Source of the DNA: Tethya wilhelma
Lineage: Eukaryota; Porifera; Demospongiae; Tethyida; Tethyidae
Length of the DNA stretch: 64,000 nucleotides
Reading direction: 5' to 3'
NCBI GenBank assembly: GCA_964030475.1
Contig: CAXIPT010000002.1
Location: 4,472,669-4,536,668 of the forward strand
The translations under genes were made by a program, and so were the position numbers. Below are positions 47,864-60,591 of the stretch, one piece after another (within the stretch, counting starts at the first letter, position 1; every line of letters begins with the position of its first letter). Below the pieces are notes generated by a model. The model did not search any database. It saw only the letters and a list, made by a program, of their open reading frames with translations, and was not told the DNA's origin.

Positions 47864-48812
47864 CAGTCATCAGCAAGAAGACATCAATAAGTATGTGCAG
47901 TACGTATTTCTAATCAAAGCTCTGCCCACCTGAAGCAGCTGTGCTCTATCAGAGGAATACTGCTGTTGATTGATACAGCCATCAGATCCTGTTCTAATTA
48001 ACACAGTAAATTAAGTATTGATAAGAATAGATGTATGTACTAGCTAAAGAGATATTTATACTATTCAGTCAACAGAGAAGAGTTAAACATTGAAGCATGA
48101 AAAATCGAAACATTGACACTTTAAACATTTAAACTTTGAAACGCTGATAAATCATTTGGATACAGGACATAATATTATGCAGTAACATGTCTGACTAACT
48201 TACTTGAACACTTTCTTCAGGAACCCCTTCTTCTTGGTCTTAGCTCCGACTGGGTTCTTGGTGTAGCTGATGACAGCTGGTGTGGAGGCTGTGGAGCTCT
48301 CCAGGTCATAGGCAACTGAGGGGGAAATGAAGAGACAGACAGCTAGTTTGATTTCAAGTCTTGATCATGAATATGCAACAAGCTACAGCTTTATATTATC
48401 ATAAGGCTCTTGGTACTTAATCACAAAAAGCTACATAATTACAAGCAACTGGACTATATCAAACTAACATGCATAAAATTATTTTATTCTCAAATCTGTG
48501 CATTCTAAGTGACAATTTTGTGCTCATTGCAAACATAATTTATTAACTCTCTCTCTCTCAACCTTTACGTACCATCCACTCCACGTTGACCATTGACATC
48601 ATCGACTGGTTTCTCAGCTGTGACAGACGTGGAACTATTGTCGTAGGAATGGTCGACTGCTCGTCTGAAGCTGTTCCTTGTTGACCTGTTCCTGAGGTCA
48701 GAGCCATCGTCCACGAGGTCACTGCGATTGATGGAGTGAGCCATGACGTTGTGAAGGGACTCCAGGGAGCTGCTCTTTACAAGACCAAGTTGAGGACCTA
48801 CTTCCAACCCCT

Positions 48813-48868
<56 letters not shown>

Positions 48869-51663
48869 AGTCATCAGCAAGACATCAATAAGTATGTGCA
48901 GTACGTAGTTCTAATCAAAGCTCCGCCTACCTGAAGCAGCTGTGCTCTATCAGAGGAATACTGCTGTTGATTGATACAGCCATCAGATCCTGTTCTAATT
49001 AACACAGGGGCTTCCCCCTCCACTAGAGGCTCGGCATTATCGTAATGAAGATGTGCTAAATCTTGACGAGGGTTCTTCTTGGCTGAAATGAGAAAAAGAA
49101 AATTAAATGAAAAGTTGCATGCATTAAGGAAATAAGGAGCTACCAGACATACTTCCCAGATTGACAGCTAAAAAGTTTTGAGTTTTTAAAACTGTACATG
49201 TGTACATGTTACCTGCTTCAAACTTTGGGTTTATTCAGAAGCTGACATAATCTACCAGTTCTCAAAACTTACTAGCTGCATGTTGTTACAAAATGAATAA
49301 TGTCTGACTAACTTTTCTTGGTGATGCTAATCCTGCCGGCATCGTCTCGTCTAAAGGCAGTGTTGCTCTCGGAGTCGGACAGCCTCAGGTTCTCCAATGA
49401 ACACAGTGACGAGGTCTCAGGATTGGTGGGTGTGGTCGATCGCCCTGTAGCACTACCACGCTCACTGGAGCGTGAACCAGATCTATTAAAAAAAACAAAA
49501 CACAAACATAACAACAAAGAATACAAGTTTATCACTAGTGATAAATAATACCATATATACATGATTGGCAATTTTAAATTTGCCAATTTAATTCAGCACT
49601 CTGCATCGTTAATATGTGCGTGCATTCTCATAAAACTGTTTGGCGATTTTTAATTTGGCCATTTGTAGCCAATTCACCATGCAAATTTACCTGCTATAAT
49701 TATGATATTGGAATCTACAAATCAATAAACATGATCCTTTATTTCATATATAGTAGCGTACAATATCATACCTTGGAATAGTGGCGTAACCGTTGGCAAC
49801 ACTCAGCTCGGAGGAGATATTGGAGACGGCAGAAGCGCTCCCACTGCTCACAGAGTGGTAGGAGGAGGAGGGGTGGTGGCGACCACTCCCCCTCTCTGGC
49901 TTGTTCCTGTCCTTTCTTCCGGACCCCCTCGTGGGCACATGGGACACATCCCAGACCCCCACACCTGATGGTCCCCCATAGGGGGTACTGGAAGCACTAT
50001 CGCTGCTGTAGGGAGAGAATGGCTGCCCCCCGAAGCGGTCATGTGACTCGTACGGTGACATATCACGACCCACGCCAGCAGAACGATGAAGACTGCTATC
50101 ACGCGAACTCTGACCCGAACTTTGAACCATCGAATAAGGAGGAGTTTCGGGTGGTGACAAGGTTCGCCTCAGGCTATTGTAGTCACGTGACATCTGAGGT
50201 GGGTGGGGATGATGTCGTGAAGTGGGCGGAGTCCCAGGTTCCTGTCCAGCTGGGTGATAGCTATGGGGACGGTCGTACGGTGATGAGGGGGCGTGTCTGT
50301 AGCGATCCCCCACTCTACGGTCCAGCGACTGCGTGGCATAACCAGGCTGCTCCCCAGGATATGCTGAGGATGTCACAGTAGCAGCAGCATCATCGTAGAG
50401 GGAGGAGAGGGTGTCCGAGTAGGAGTGACGGGTGGAGGGGGGAAGGTGTGAGAGGTGTGAGGCTGTGACGGGTGGGAAGGGGTGTGGCACGAGGGGAGAG
50501 TGAGGGGAGGTTGAGTTGAGAGGCTCCAAACGATCGTAGAATTCTCCACTTCCCATGTCTCTCTCTACAGGGGGAGAGAGAGATAAGACCTTGATTGAAA
50601 CATCACAGTTATATCTTGAATACTTACACATTATAATTTAATATTAACCATTAAAGTGAAAGGAATATAAAGAAGTTTGTTAGTAAGAAACGCAAAAAGT
50701 ATTCTTAGAAATGCAAGCAGTATTATTAAAAACAATAATAAAATACTTTTTGCATTATTTTCTTACTAACTAACTGATCAAGCATAATTAACGAATTCTT
50801 ACTGGCCAAAATAAAAGCGCTAAACAGTAAATATACTTCACTCTTTGGGAAAGAATCTAAAATTGTATTTCATTTATCTATCCCATAAACTAGACCACAC
50901 CCACTAACCACACCCCTCACCATCAGCTCTGAGTATCCTCCTTCTCTGTAGCAGTGGACTGGCGCTGCGATGATGATCCCCCTTGGTCTGCCGAGGGTTA
51001 GGAGATCCCCCACGAGGATGGGAGGGACTCTCGGAGTAAGTGTGAGCTCTCCCTCGCATGCTACCGCGAGATGGCTCGTTATCAGAGGGGCTGAGGGACG
51101 TCTGAGAGACTAGACGATTGGACACGCCTTCAAAGGATCCGTTGGAGTTGAGGGAGGACTGGGACACAGCCGGGGGTACAGTGGGGACCACAGGGGGAGT
51201 GGCATCCTTGGGACAGTCAATGCCAACCTCACGGGATGAGTCATCAATCTCCATTTCTCTCTCCTCCTATTAGGCATTACATCATCATTACATCATTTAT
51301 TATCACACTACCGTATAGCTAGACAAGCAGAATATAGTAGCTAAACTTTTGTTGACCAATTCATGAAAACAGCAACATTATTAATTTTAACTTCTAAATT
51401 TTGGATATTCTTCATAAATATCGAATTGGGATTACATCACCATTACATCATCTGTACCTCTTCTGGTCGTTCTCCCAGTGCAGCCATGGCAGGTGAGGAT
51501 GGGTTGGCTTTCCTAGCAACGACCAGCTGCACCTTGGCATCAGGACCAGTGGCACTGGCCAGAGCTTTACGGATGATGTCCAGAGCCTCCGGGTTGGGAC
51601 GACCCAGAATGCTCTGTTTGTTGATGAACAGGATCTGGTCATTTTTACGAAGTCTTCCATCCT

Positions 51664-51708
<45 letters not shown>

Positions 51709-52328
51709 ATCACACAGCAAATTATCCCTTGCAAATAGCACAATCTCATGTCAGCAATAGTTGACTATAAATGCAAGATTCTATGCTTTAACTGAGAGAG
51801 AGAAAGAGAGAGACATAAAAATCCTTAACCTTCTAAACTTCTCTCTCTTGCCACTCTCTCTCTCTCTCTCAGACTTACCAGTGCTGCTGCTCCCTTGGGC
51901 ATGATGGAATTGATGTAGACGCCCAGGTCACCTGACTTCCTGGAGGTATTGGACTTGCCATAGACAGTGACTCCGAGGCCTGCAGCTCCAGAGTTATTGA
52001 GTGAGATGTCCAACGTTAGGACTGTCTTGTCCGTGGTAGTGAGGGGGGCTTGGGAAGAACTGGCCGAGGTCATCTGGAGAGAGAGAGAGAACACACATGC
52101 ACACATAATCTTACATTATATAGCTGGGATGAATTCTCAATAAGTCAGACTATGATTTATACCCAAGAGTTGGATTATGTACTAATTTTCTGTGTGGATA
52201 AGTTTGCTATAACATAATATTATTATTAGCAAAGATACAGCTGCTAAGATATGGTTTATTTCATTGGAAAGTTTAGTAAATTTCCATTAATCTTATTCAA
52301 AATACACAACATGAATTAAAGCACACAC

Positions 52329-52369
<41 letters not shown>

Positions 52370-55300
52370 TCGTCTGTTGTCTCATCGATGTCTTCCTGAC
52401 GAGACACCACCAGCGAGACCACACCCACTGCATCCCGTAGCAACCGGACCACCTGGGGGCGTGTCATCCCAGTCACCTGAGAGTCATTCACCTGAAGAGA
52501 CAACAAATGACGAGAAAAGATTATTCAACAGCTAGCTAGCAGATCGAGCTTTAGTTGAACAAAATTCCTTGGTTCTCCAGTTTATCATTTGATACGAGAA
52601 TTTCACTGAATAATTTCTAATTCACATGCAAATCCTACCCCCCGCCCCTTTCATAATTAACTATGAAAACTGTAAAAAGTAATTGCATACCCCAATTAAG
52701 CAACAAGCAGTACAAGCATGGAGCTAGGAATTAGACTAATTAACACAAACGACTGTGGTACCTTTAGCAGTCTATCTCCTATCTTGAGTCGTCCGTCGAG
52801 GAAGGCTGCGCCGCCAGAATGGATGGATTTGACGTAGATTGGTTGGTTCTTATCGTCCGTGAGCACGTCTCTGGAGGTGAGACCAAACCCAAGTCCACCT
52901 TGTCCCTTGGTGAGCTCAATGGTGTGTTTCACACCAATCTGCCTCGTATTAGTGACAGCTAACGAGGGGGGCTGGGCTAACGAAGACCCTGCATAATATT
53001 AGATTACATCATCACAATTGTTAACTATTGAAATGACATCATTATGATGTCATTGTTTAGGATTTACCGGCAATTTGGTTCGATCTAGAAGCGGCACCAC
53101 TTCTGGCTGGGGACACAGAGCTCATTGGAGAGACAGAGGATTCACCGTGTCTTATAGTGGGTGGGGTAGCCACACCCCCTTGCCCCTCCCCCTTAGCAGG
53201 TGTTTCAACACTCTTTTCATCATTGTGCAGATCATCCAGATTGATCCCACGACTGATGGCCATCCTGAGTAAAGGCTCGTGGGCCATATCAAGGAATAGC
53301 TCCTCCACCTTGCGATTGCTGAGGTCTTTAGTGAAGTCGACTCCATTGCAGGCTAGGATACGATCTTGGTACTGGAGTTTCCCGGACTTGGTGGCAAAAC
53401 CATCTTCGTCCATTCCACCAATGAAAACACCCAGATCACTGCAGTAAGGCATTACATCACCATTACATCATGTTAAATTAAAAGGACATCAGGAAACAGA
53501 ATAATATTATTAGAACATAATTATGGTTAAGAATCGTGAATTCGAATCAATTTTAAACAGTTAGAATAACACTTAAACAGGTACGTACAAGTACTGAAAC
53601 AAGACTACATTACATCATCATTACATCATCTAAATGACCCTCCCTAGCTGCTACCACTCACACTCCATCGGGTGACGTGAAGTGGGTGAGGTGGATGCCC
53701 AGATGCTCCTCCCCCTTGTGCAGCTCCACGATGTGGACGTTGCCAAACTCATCGTCCTCCTCCGATTCGTTCCCCTCCTCATCCCCTCGGCTGGTGTCCC
53801 CGTCCGTACCCTCGGTGGAAGCCTTTTTATGGCTTCCACTAATAGGGGAGGGGCTTTGTGACCTTTGACTCTGAGTGTTTTCCCCCTCGTACTCAGGCAG
53901 CTCGTTCATCTCCTCAGATTCCTGGAGGAATAATGAACACAAAGAGAAAATACAAAAACAGTGAAATATTGTCAATTTCTCTAGAAAAGTTCATCTGGTT
54001 TGAGAATGCCATCGGAAGTGAAATAATGAGATTCATGCAATACTTTTCTTATGGGACAAAATAGCTAACTTTTGACTGGTGAGGTGTATAGGAAGCTGGA
54101 AAAGCAATCAAAAGAACGGGGAGAACGAGCACTTTCCAATGGTGCTGGAAATTTTAGTTGGAATTTAATAAAATTAATTATAGTAGAAGTTTCAGTATCA
54201 ATCAGACCACACCCACTTTCTCAAAGACCACACCCACCTCAATTCCATACTCGTTCATGTGGTCCATCCATTGCGAGTAGACGAGGCCGTCACGAAACAC
54301 ACTCTTACGGAAATCACGACGGAATGGATTCCTTCCCCTCTGCAGTTGGTAGAACAATAAATAGGCATTACATCATGGTGATGTCATTGCAATAATCATG
54401 CTAAATTATGCAAATAGTAACTGTCCATTGTCTAGTTGTAACGCATCAGGTTAGTTAAGTTGCAAACTAGTTTGACCACTTCATACAACTGTTTTATAAT
54501 GTACTATATTTTGACAATGTAATCATTACATCATANATAATGACATCATCTCTAACCTTCCCATCCTCAGCCTCCTCCTCCTCCAGTCTGTCAAACTCCT
54601 CATCAATGGAATAATGAGGTTCTCTCCCTCGCTCCAAACTGTCCGACTTCAGCACCCCTCTGCGAGCTCCAACAAGGGGGTGTGGCCCACCTCTCATACG
54701 ATCAAAATCATGCATGCCACGCCCACCTCCTCCATGTGAGATCATTACACCTGGCTGAGAGAGGGAATAGCCTGAGGGGCCACTCATTGCAAAACGAGGA
54801 TCATAACTATTGGACAATTAGAACAAAAGAATAAATAATACAATTATCATTACCATAATTATAGCAGGAAAGTTTTGCAGTGTCAAACTTTCGCGGATAT
54901 CTCTAGTCAAACTTTTTGTTTTTTTAAGTTTCGCAGATGAGCTGTGTGAGCCCATACGTATATACATTAGGGAGAATTTTGCGTATAAACTCTTCAATGG
55001 ATGGATCGTGAATTCGTGATCTGCAAAAATTGCAAAGGTTAAACCCTGCAAAACTTTCCCACTATACAGAATAATTATTGTTAATTAAAGGGACTCACCC
55101 CATCATTGGTGGAACGTGTCCACCAGTAGGCTGTGTGACACCATAAGCTCCGCCCCCTGGACGACTGTCGTAGCTGAAGTAGGAAGCACTTGGCTGAGAG
55201 AGGTAGTAGTCAACGGGTCCGTTGAAGTCCTCGTAGCTGTGACCACGCCCACCAACATAAGGTACCCCCTGTTCGATCGTCTCGTGACTAATGGTGCGGG

Positions 55301-56612
55301 GAAGACGATAATTACCCCTCCTATTAGCGAGATAACGACTGTCAGGGGGGCGCGAGAATCTTCCCGATCCAGTTCTCATCTGGAAGGATTCGTTGTGGTA
55401 GTCCATGTACCCCCTGCCTCCTGCCCCCCCACTGGGTGCCGAGGGTAAGCTGGCGTAGGGGGGCATGCCATCGTGGTAGTGGTTATAGTCACCAGTGTGA
55501 AACGATCGCCGCCAATCTTGGTGAGCCATTCTTGCACGATTGTCGAAGCTATCGTCTAGCGAGTGAGGCAGCGCTGTGCTGGTACGATCAGTGGGGTAGC
55601 CACCACCTCCAGCATAACTGCCACGCCCATATGGGATATCCAGACCACGCCCACCGTGAGCTATGCCCCCTGGTGGTGGCTGATCGTTTGTCGTAGGGTA
55701 TTTCCGTGTCGGAGTCATCATGGAGAGGTCTTGAGGATCAGTGGTGGAACGCAAGGAGCGTCTGTTTGGGTCTGTGTCTCGAGAGAAAGAGGTGTTCTTG
55801 TGCATCAGTGAAGAGGAGGAGTGGTGGGTGGAATGGTGTGGGTGGTGGTGGTGGGGGTCAAAGGTTGCTGATTTGCCGTGGTCGTCACTTTCCTTTCTAA
55901 GATTGGAACGTCTTGACGTTAGATTTGTCTGGCTTCCCATGGCGCTCGGCTCTAGCGTGGAACTGGTCAGACTGGTTGGACCGGAATAGTCGCGATTTTG
56001 AAGGGGGAAATCTGCGTGCCCCTGCGAAGACGAGTTGTGCTGGAAACTGAGATCGGTGGACCCTGGTGTGTACACCTCCTGACTCTTGGGTTGAGAGTTG
56101 GAATGGCCATAGCTCTCCTGTGACTTGGTGGGGGCGTAGCCAGAGTCACTCTCATTCCCAGTCCGCCACCCCGTCTTGCGTTCCATTCTGGGACTCGGTT
56201 CCTCGGACTGGGAACCGGACGTGTGCGAATGTTGGGAGTGCCAGTTTTGTTGTGCAACCAACTCGGTGTCTTGAGAAGCTTCCGGCAGGACCATGTGCAG
56301 TTCCTGGCTGCTGTGTGGGCTCCCAACGTGGTGATGATGATGGTGCAGCTCTGTCTCTCTCTCCTGAGAGGACTTGTGGAGTTCATTGACATCAACATCT
56401 GTATCGTCAGATACAAAGTCCTCACGGATGCTGGCCAGAGGGAGGTGGGTGTGGTCTTCTAGCGGGTCTATGTCTGGAATGTAGGGGGTGTGGTTACTGT
56501 TGTCAAGGTTACCAGATGAGAATGGTTCGTTTGAGCCGGCAATTGCTGAGTCATCAGTGATGTCGATCGATCTAGAGTTGTAGCCTGGGATGTAGTACTC
56601 GAGAATGACCTG

Positions 56613-56695
<83 letters not shown>

Positions 56696-59164
56696 NCTGT
56701 GTGAGTGTGTGTGTGTGTGTGTGTGTGAGTGTGTGAGTGAGTGAGTGTGTGAGTGTGTGTGTGAGTGAGTGTGTGTGTGAGTGTGTGAGAGTGGCATACA
56801 ATGTACACAAAGAGTAGGAGGGTGTGTGTGGGACGAGTGATAATCACATTCCCGAAATTCCATTCACTAGTTATCCAATTCCAAAAGAATTTCACATCAA
56901 AAGTTGTCACAGTAAATCAATCTATTGGTTGTGGAGTCCACCAGCTAGCAAAACATCACCCCATATGTTTTTCTCAGCTGATCTATTTCAAATCTACCTA
57001 GTTCCTTGCGTGAAACGAATTCAAATCCACTCTAATTAAGGCCTATAGTTTATGGCTTACAGTATCTATATGAGATACATAATAAGCTCATGGCTGAACC
57101 TACAAATGCAGCTTTGGCTCCTAGTGCTAAGGCCTTCAAGACATCTGTTTCTTTTCTAATGCCACCATGAATGAAAGCATCCATCTTGTTCTCAACAGCG
57201 GACACCACCCCACCTGATGGTGCGTGGGTGGAAGGAGACACCTCATTCCCAGCAGGTTCCTCCCGTTGATGATTTCCTTATAAATTATTTCTTTCAAAAT
57301 TATCATTATTTTCAAAGGAAAGAAATACGAATCAACCTATAGTATTATGTAGGTGAACCAAATTCAAATCCACCTTGATGTGGACCATAACCATATAGCC
57401 TCACTCCTAGCTTCCTCCCTCACAAATATTTCCTTATATTTCTTTCAAAAATTATTGCTTTATTCTTAAAGTTTGCAAAGAAGGAGCCTGGGATCAAGGC
57501 TAGATGGACCCTACAGTGTTGGTACTTTCAATGTTGCTCCGGATGTCTCAAACTTCAGACAAGAAGCTAGACGATATTCTAAACGAGATCAGTAGAAGGT
57601 CAGAGTTCAGTGAAGCAGCTAACCTGCGTCTAGACTACACAACAGGTGTGGAGTGACTTCATGGTATTATTAAACCACACCCACACACATCCAATTAGGC
57701 CAATTAGCAGTGTAAACTGGAGCTGTGGTTGAGAGAGTCTTCGAGATGATGTTGTGATAGTCGTGTCAACCACGAGGGGGAGGGTGGCCCACACAGGGAC
57801 AAATACAGAAGCAAATATTCGTGAAGAATATTTAACTTTATGGGAAATATACTAATTATAGTACAGTTGAGATAATATTATGATGTTTTTTCCTGCTTTA
57901 AAACAGCGATGGTTGGTCGTTAGAAGCTGGGACTTGCACCATTGTGATCAGCATGAAGAGATCTTTCAAATAATATGGTTTATTTTGAAAATTGAAAATC
58001 GCCTTTTTTTGTCAAAAAATCACTTGACCAAAGGCTATAATCCATGGTTTTGGTGATTTTTTTTCAAAATTAAAATCTGCATATAAAGCATATCATTTGA
58101 AAGATCTCTTCAAGCTGATCACAATGGTACCAATCCCAGCTTCATACGACCTTCCTAGACTGAGAAATTTTTGATAAAGTGTTTAGAACCTAAACCCATC
58201 ATACGTGATGAGAAACCAAGAACCTAAACCCATCACACGTGATGTGAAACCAAGAACCTAAACCCATCATAATTATGTGATGAGAAACCAAGAACCTAGC
58301 AACACATTATTACTCATATCTCAGCCCAAGAAGGTTGTATTGAGATGGGACTTGCACCATTGCAATCAGCATGAAGAGATCTTTCAAATGGTATGGTTTA
58401 TTTTGAAAATTGAAAAATGGCCTTTTTTTTGTCAAAAAATCGCACTTGACCAAAGGCTATATAATGGTTTTGGTGATGTTTTTTCAAAATTTAAATCTTG
58501 GTAAAACCACTATCATTTGAAACATCTCTTCAAGCTGATCGCAATGGTACCAATCTCAGCTTCATACGACCTTCCTAGACTGAGAACTTTTTGATAAAGT
58601 GTTGAGAACCTAAACCCATCATACGTAATGAGAAACCAAGAACCTAAACTCATCATACGTGATGAGAAACCAAGAACCTAAACCCATCATACGTGATGAG
58701 AAACCAAGAACCTAAACCCATCACACGTGATGAGAAACCAAGAACCTAAACCCATCATACGTGATGAGAAACCAAGAACCTAAACCCATCATATGTGATG
58801 AGAAACCAAGAACCTAGCAACACACTATTACTCATATCTCAGCCCAAGAAGGTAGTATTGAGATGGGACTTGCACCATTGTGATCAGCATGAAGAGATCT
58901 TTCAAATGATATGGTTTATTTTGAAAATTGGAAAATGGCCATTTTTGTCAAAAAATCACACTTGACCAAAGGCTATAATCCATGGTTTTGGTGATTTTTG
59001 TCAAAATTTAAATCTTGGTATAAACCATGTCATTTGAAAGATCTCTTTGAGCTGATCACAATGGTACCAATCCCAGCTTCATATGACTTTCCTAGGCTGA
59101 GATACAGCCCAGAATGTATCTATCTGATAGCATGGGAAATTGAACTCACTATGTGTGTGTGTGT

Positions 59165-59211
<47 letters not shown>

Positions 59212-60532
59212 ATCAGATCAAACACACTGTCAGAAGATCACAGGTTGGTACTGACTTCCTCTAGCAAATATCCCCACCCTCCAAACACACACACGACCGT
59301 CTACACATATAGAGCACTCATTGGTACAATATAATTAGCATACAAAGAAAACAAAACCTTTTAAACTAATGGAATGGTAGTTACCAAACTTCTAATTGTT
59401 ACATCACAAATTTTCTGTATAAGTCAGTACTCTCCCCAGAGCATGCTGCAGTGCTGGTATATAAGGCTGCTATTAATTAGAGTGCTAACAGAATAGCTTG
59501 TAGCTCAAGTGGTTGTCAAGTGGTGTGGCATTGTAAGGGGGCGTGGTCTGAGAGTGAGGCTAATCAGAGATTAGTCACACTTGGAATATTCATGATTGAA
59601 GGACACACACACAGACACACAGACACATCATTCATTGTACACAGCTAGTGGACTTCACTAGAGGATAAACAATAGCTGTATGGGAAATACTCGCAATTAT
59701 CATCGACCATCAGCCAATTACTAGCTACAAATTGGCAAGGATGGTTGCTATAAACAGATGGGGCGAGCTTTACTCAAACTGAACACAAAGTTTTAAAAGA
59801 GAGAATATCTGTAAATTTTGCACTGGGAATTGTGGCCAGAGTGATATGCTCATATCTACATCAAGGTGTACAGTATTAGGTGCATCGATTTACCTACAAT
59901 GTCAGCTACTAGTAAGCGACTGCATTTGAACAGACAAAATCAAACCAAATTTGGTGACATATTCAGCTGATTTCACTCGAGAGTGAGTGTGTGTGTATCT
60001 AGTCTAGTTTGAGACATTTTGTTAACTGTCCCTCCAGACAAAATTAATGCCAGTGTGATGTTTTATACGCTACAGTTTGAGGGAAGTTGGCAAGAGAAGC
60101 TAACCAAGTCATGCTCTCGAACAAGACTGCTACAAGATGTGGAATTTAATGGTTTTCGTTTAGTAAGGAAAATTTAAAGCGGAAAAATTTACGAATGTTT
60201 ATCACGATGCGTCTCTGAACGATCGACACCTAGTACCCCACCCATTGGGTGACCAATCGACACCTAGTACCCCACCCATTGGGTGACCAAAACAATATTG
60301 CAAAATCGCAACACGAACAGCTCATACTTTTGATGTGTTGCAGACATCACAAAATTGGCTGAAGATGTTTTACTTTATTCAAGTGTTGACGAAAGATTTT
60401 CTCTAATTGTGGGAAGAACTGCCTTGTGTCGGTCTGGTGACTACGACCACAAGTCATAACATCACATCACAGCTAGAGGCAATGGACAGAGAAGAATATA
60501 TGGCTGGAGAGAGATGGCACGCTACCACACAN

Positions 60533-60591
<59 letters not shown>

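Noticed and set aside
49968..50381. Plus-strand frame inside PAR-3 exon 13, and similar frames at 55116-56462
   Set aside because: They are antisense shadows of long low-complexity PAR-3 exons whose phase and homology are clear on the minus strand.
57050..57241. Treating the hydroxyacid-oxidase-like frame as a PAR-3 exon
   Set aside because: PAR-3 exons 2 and 3 join in phase without it, and the sequence belongs to an unrelated enzyme family.
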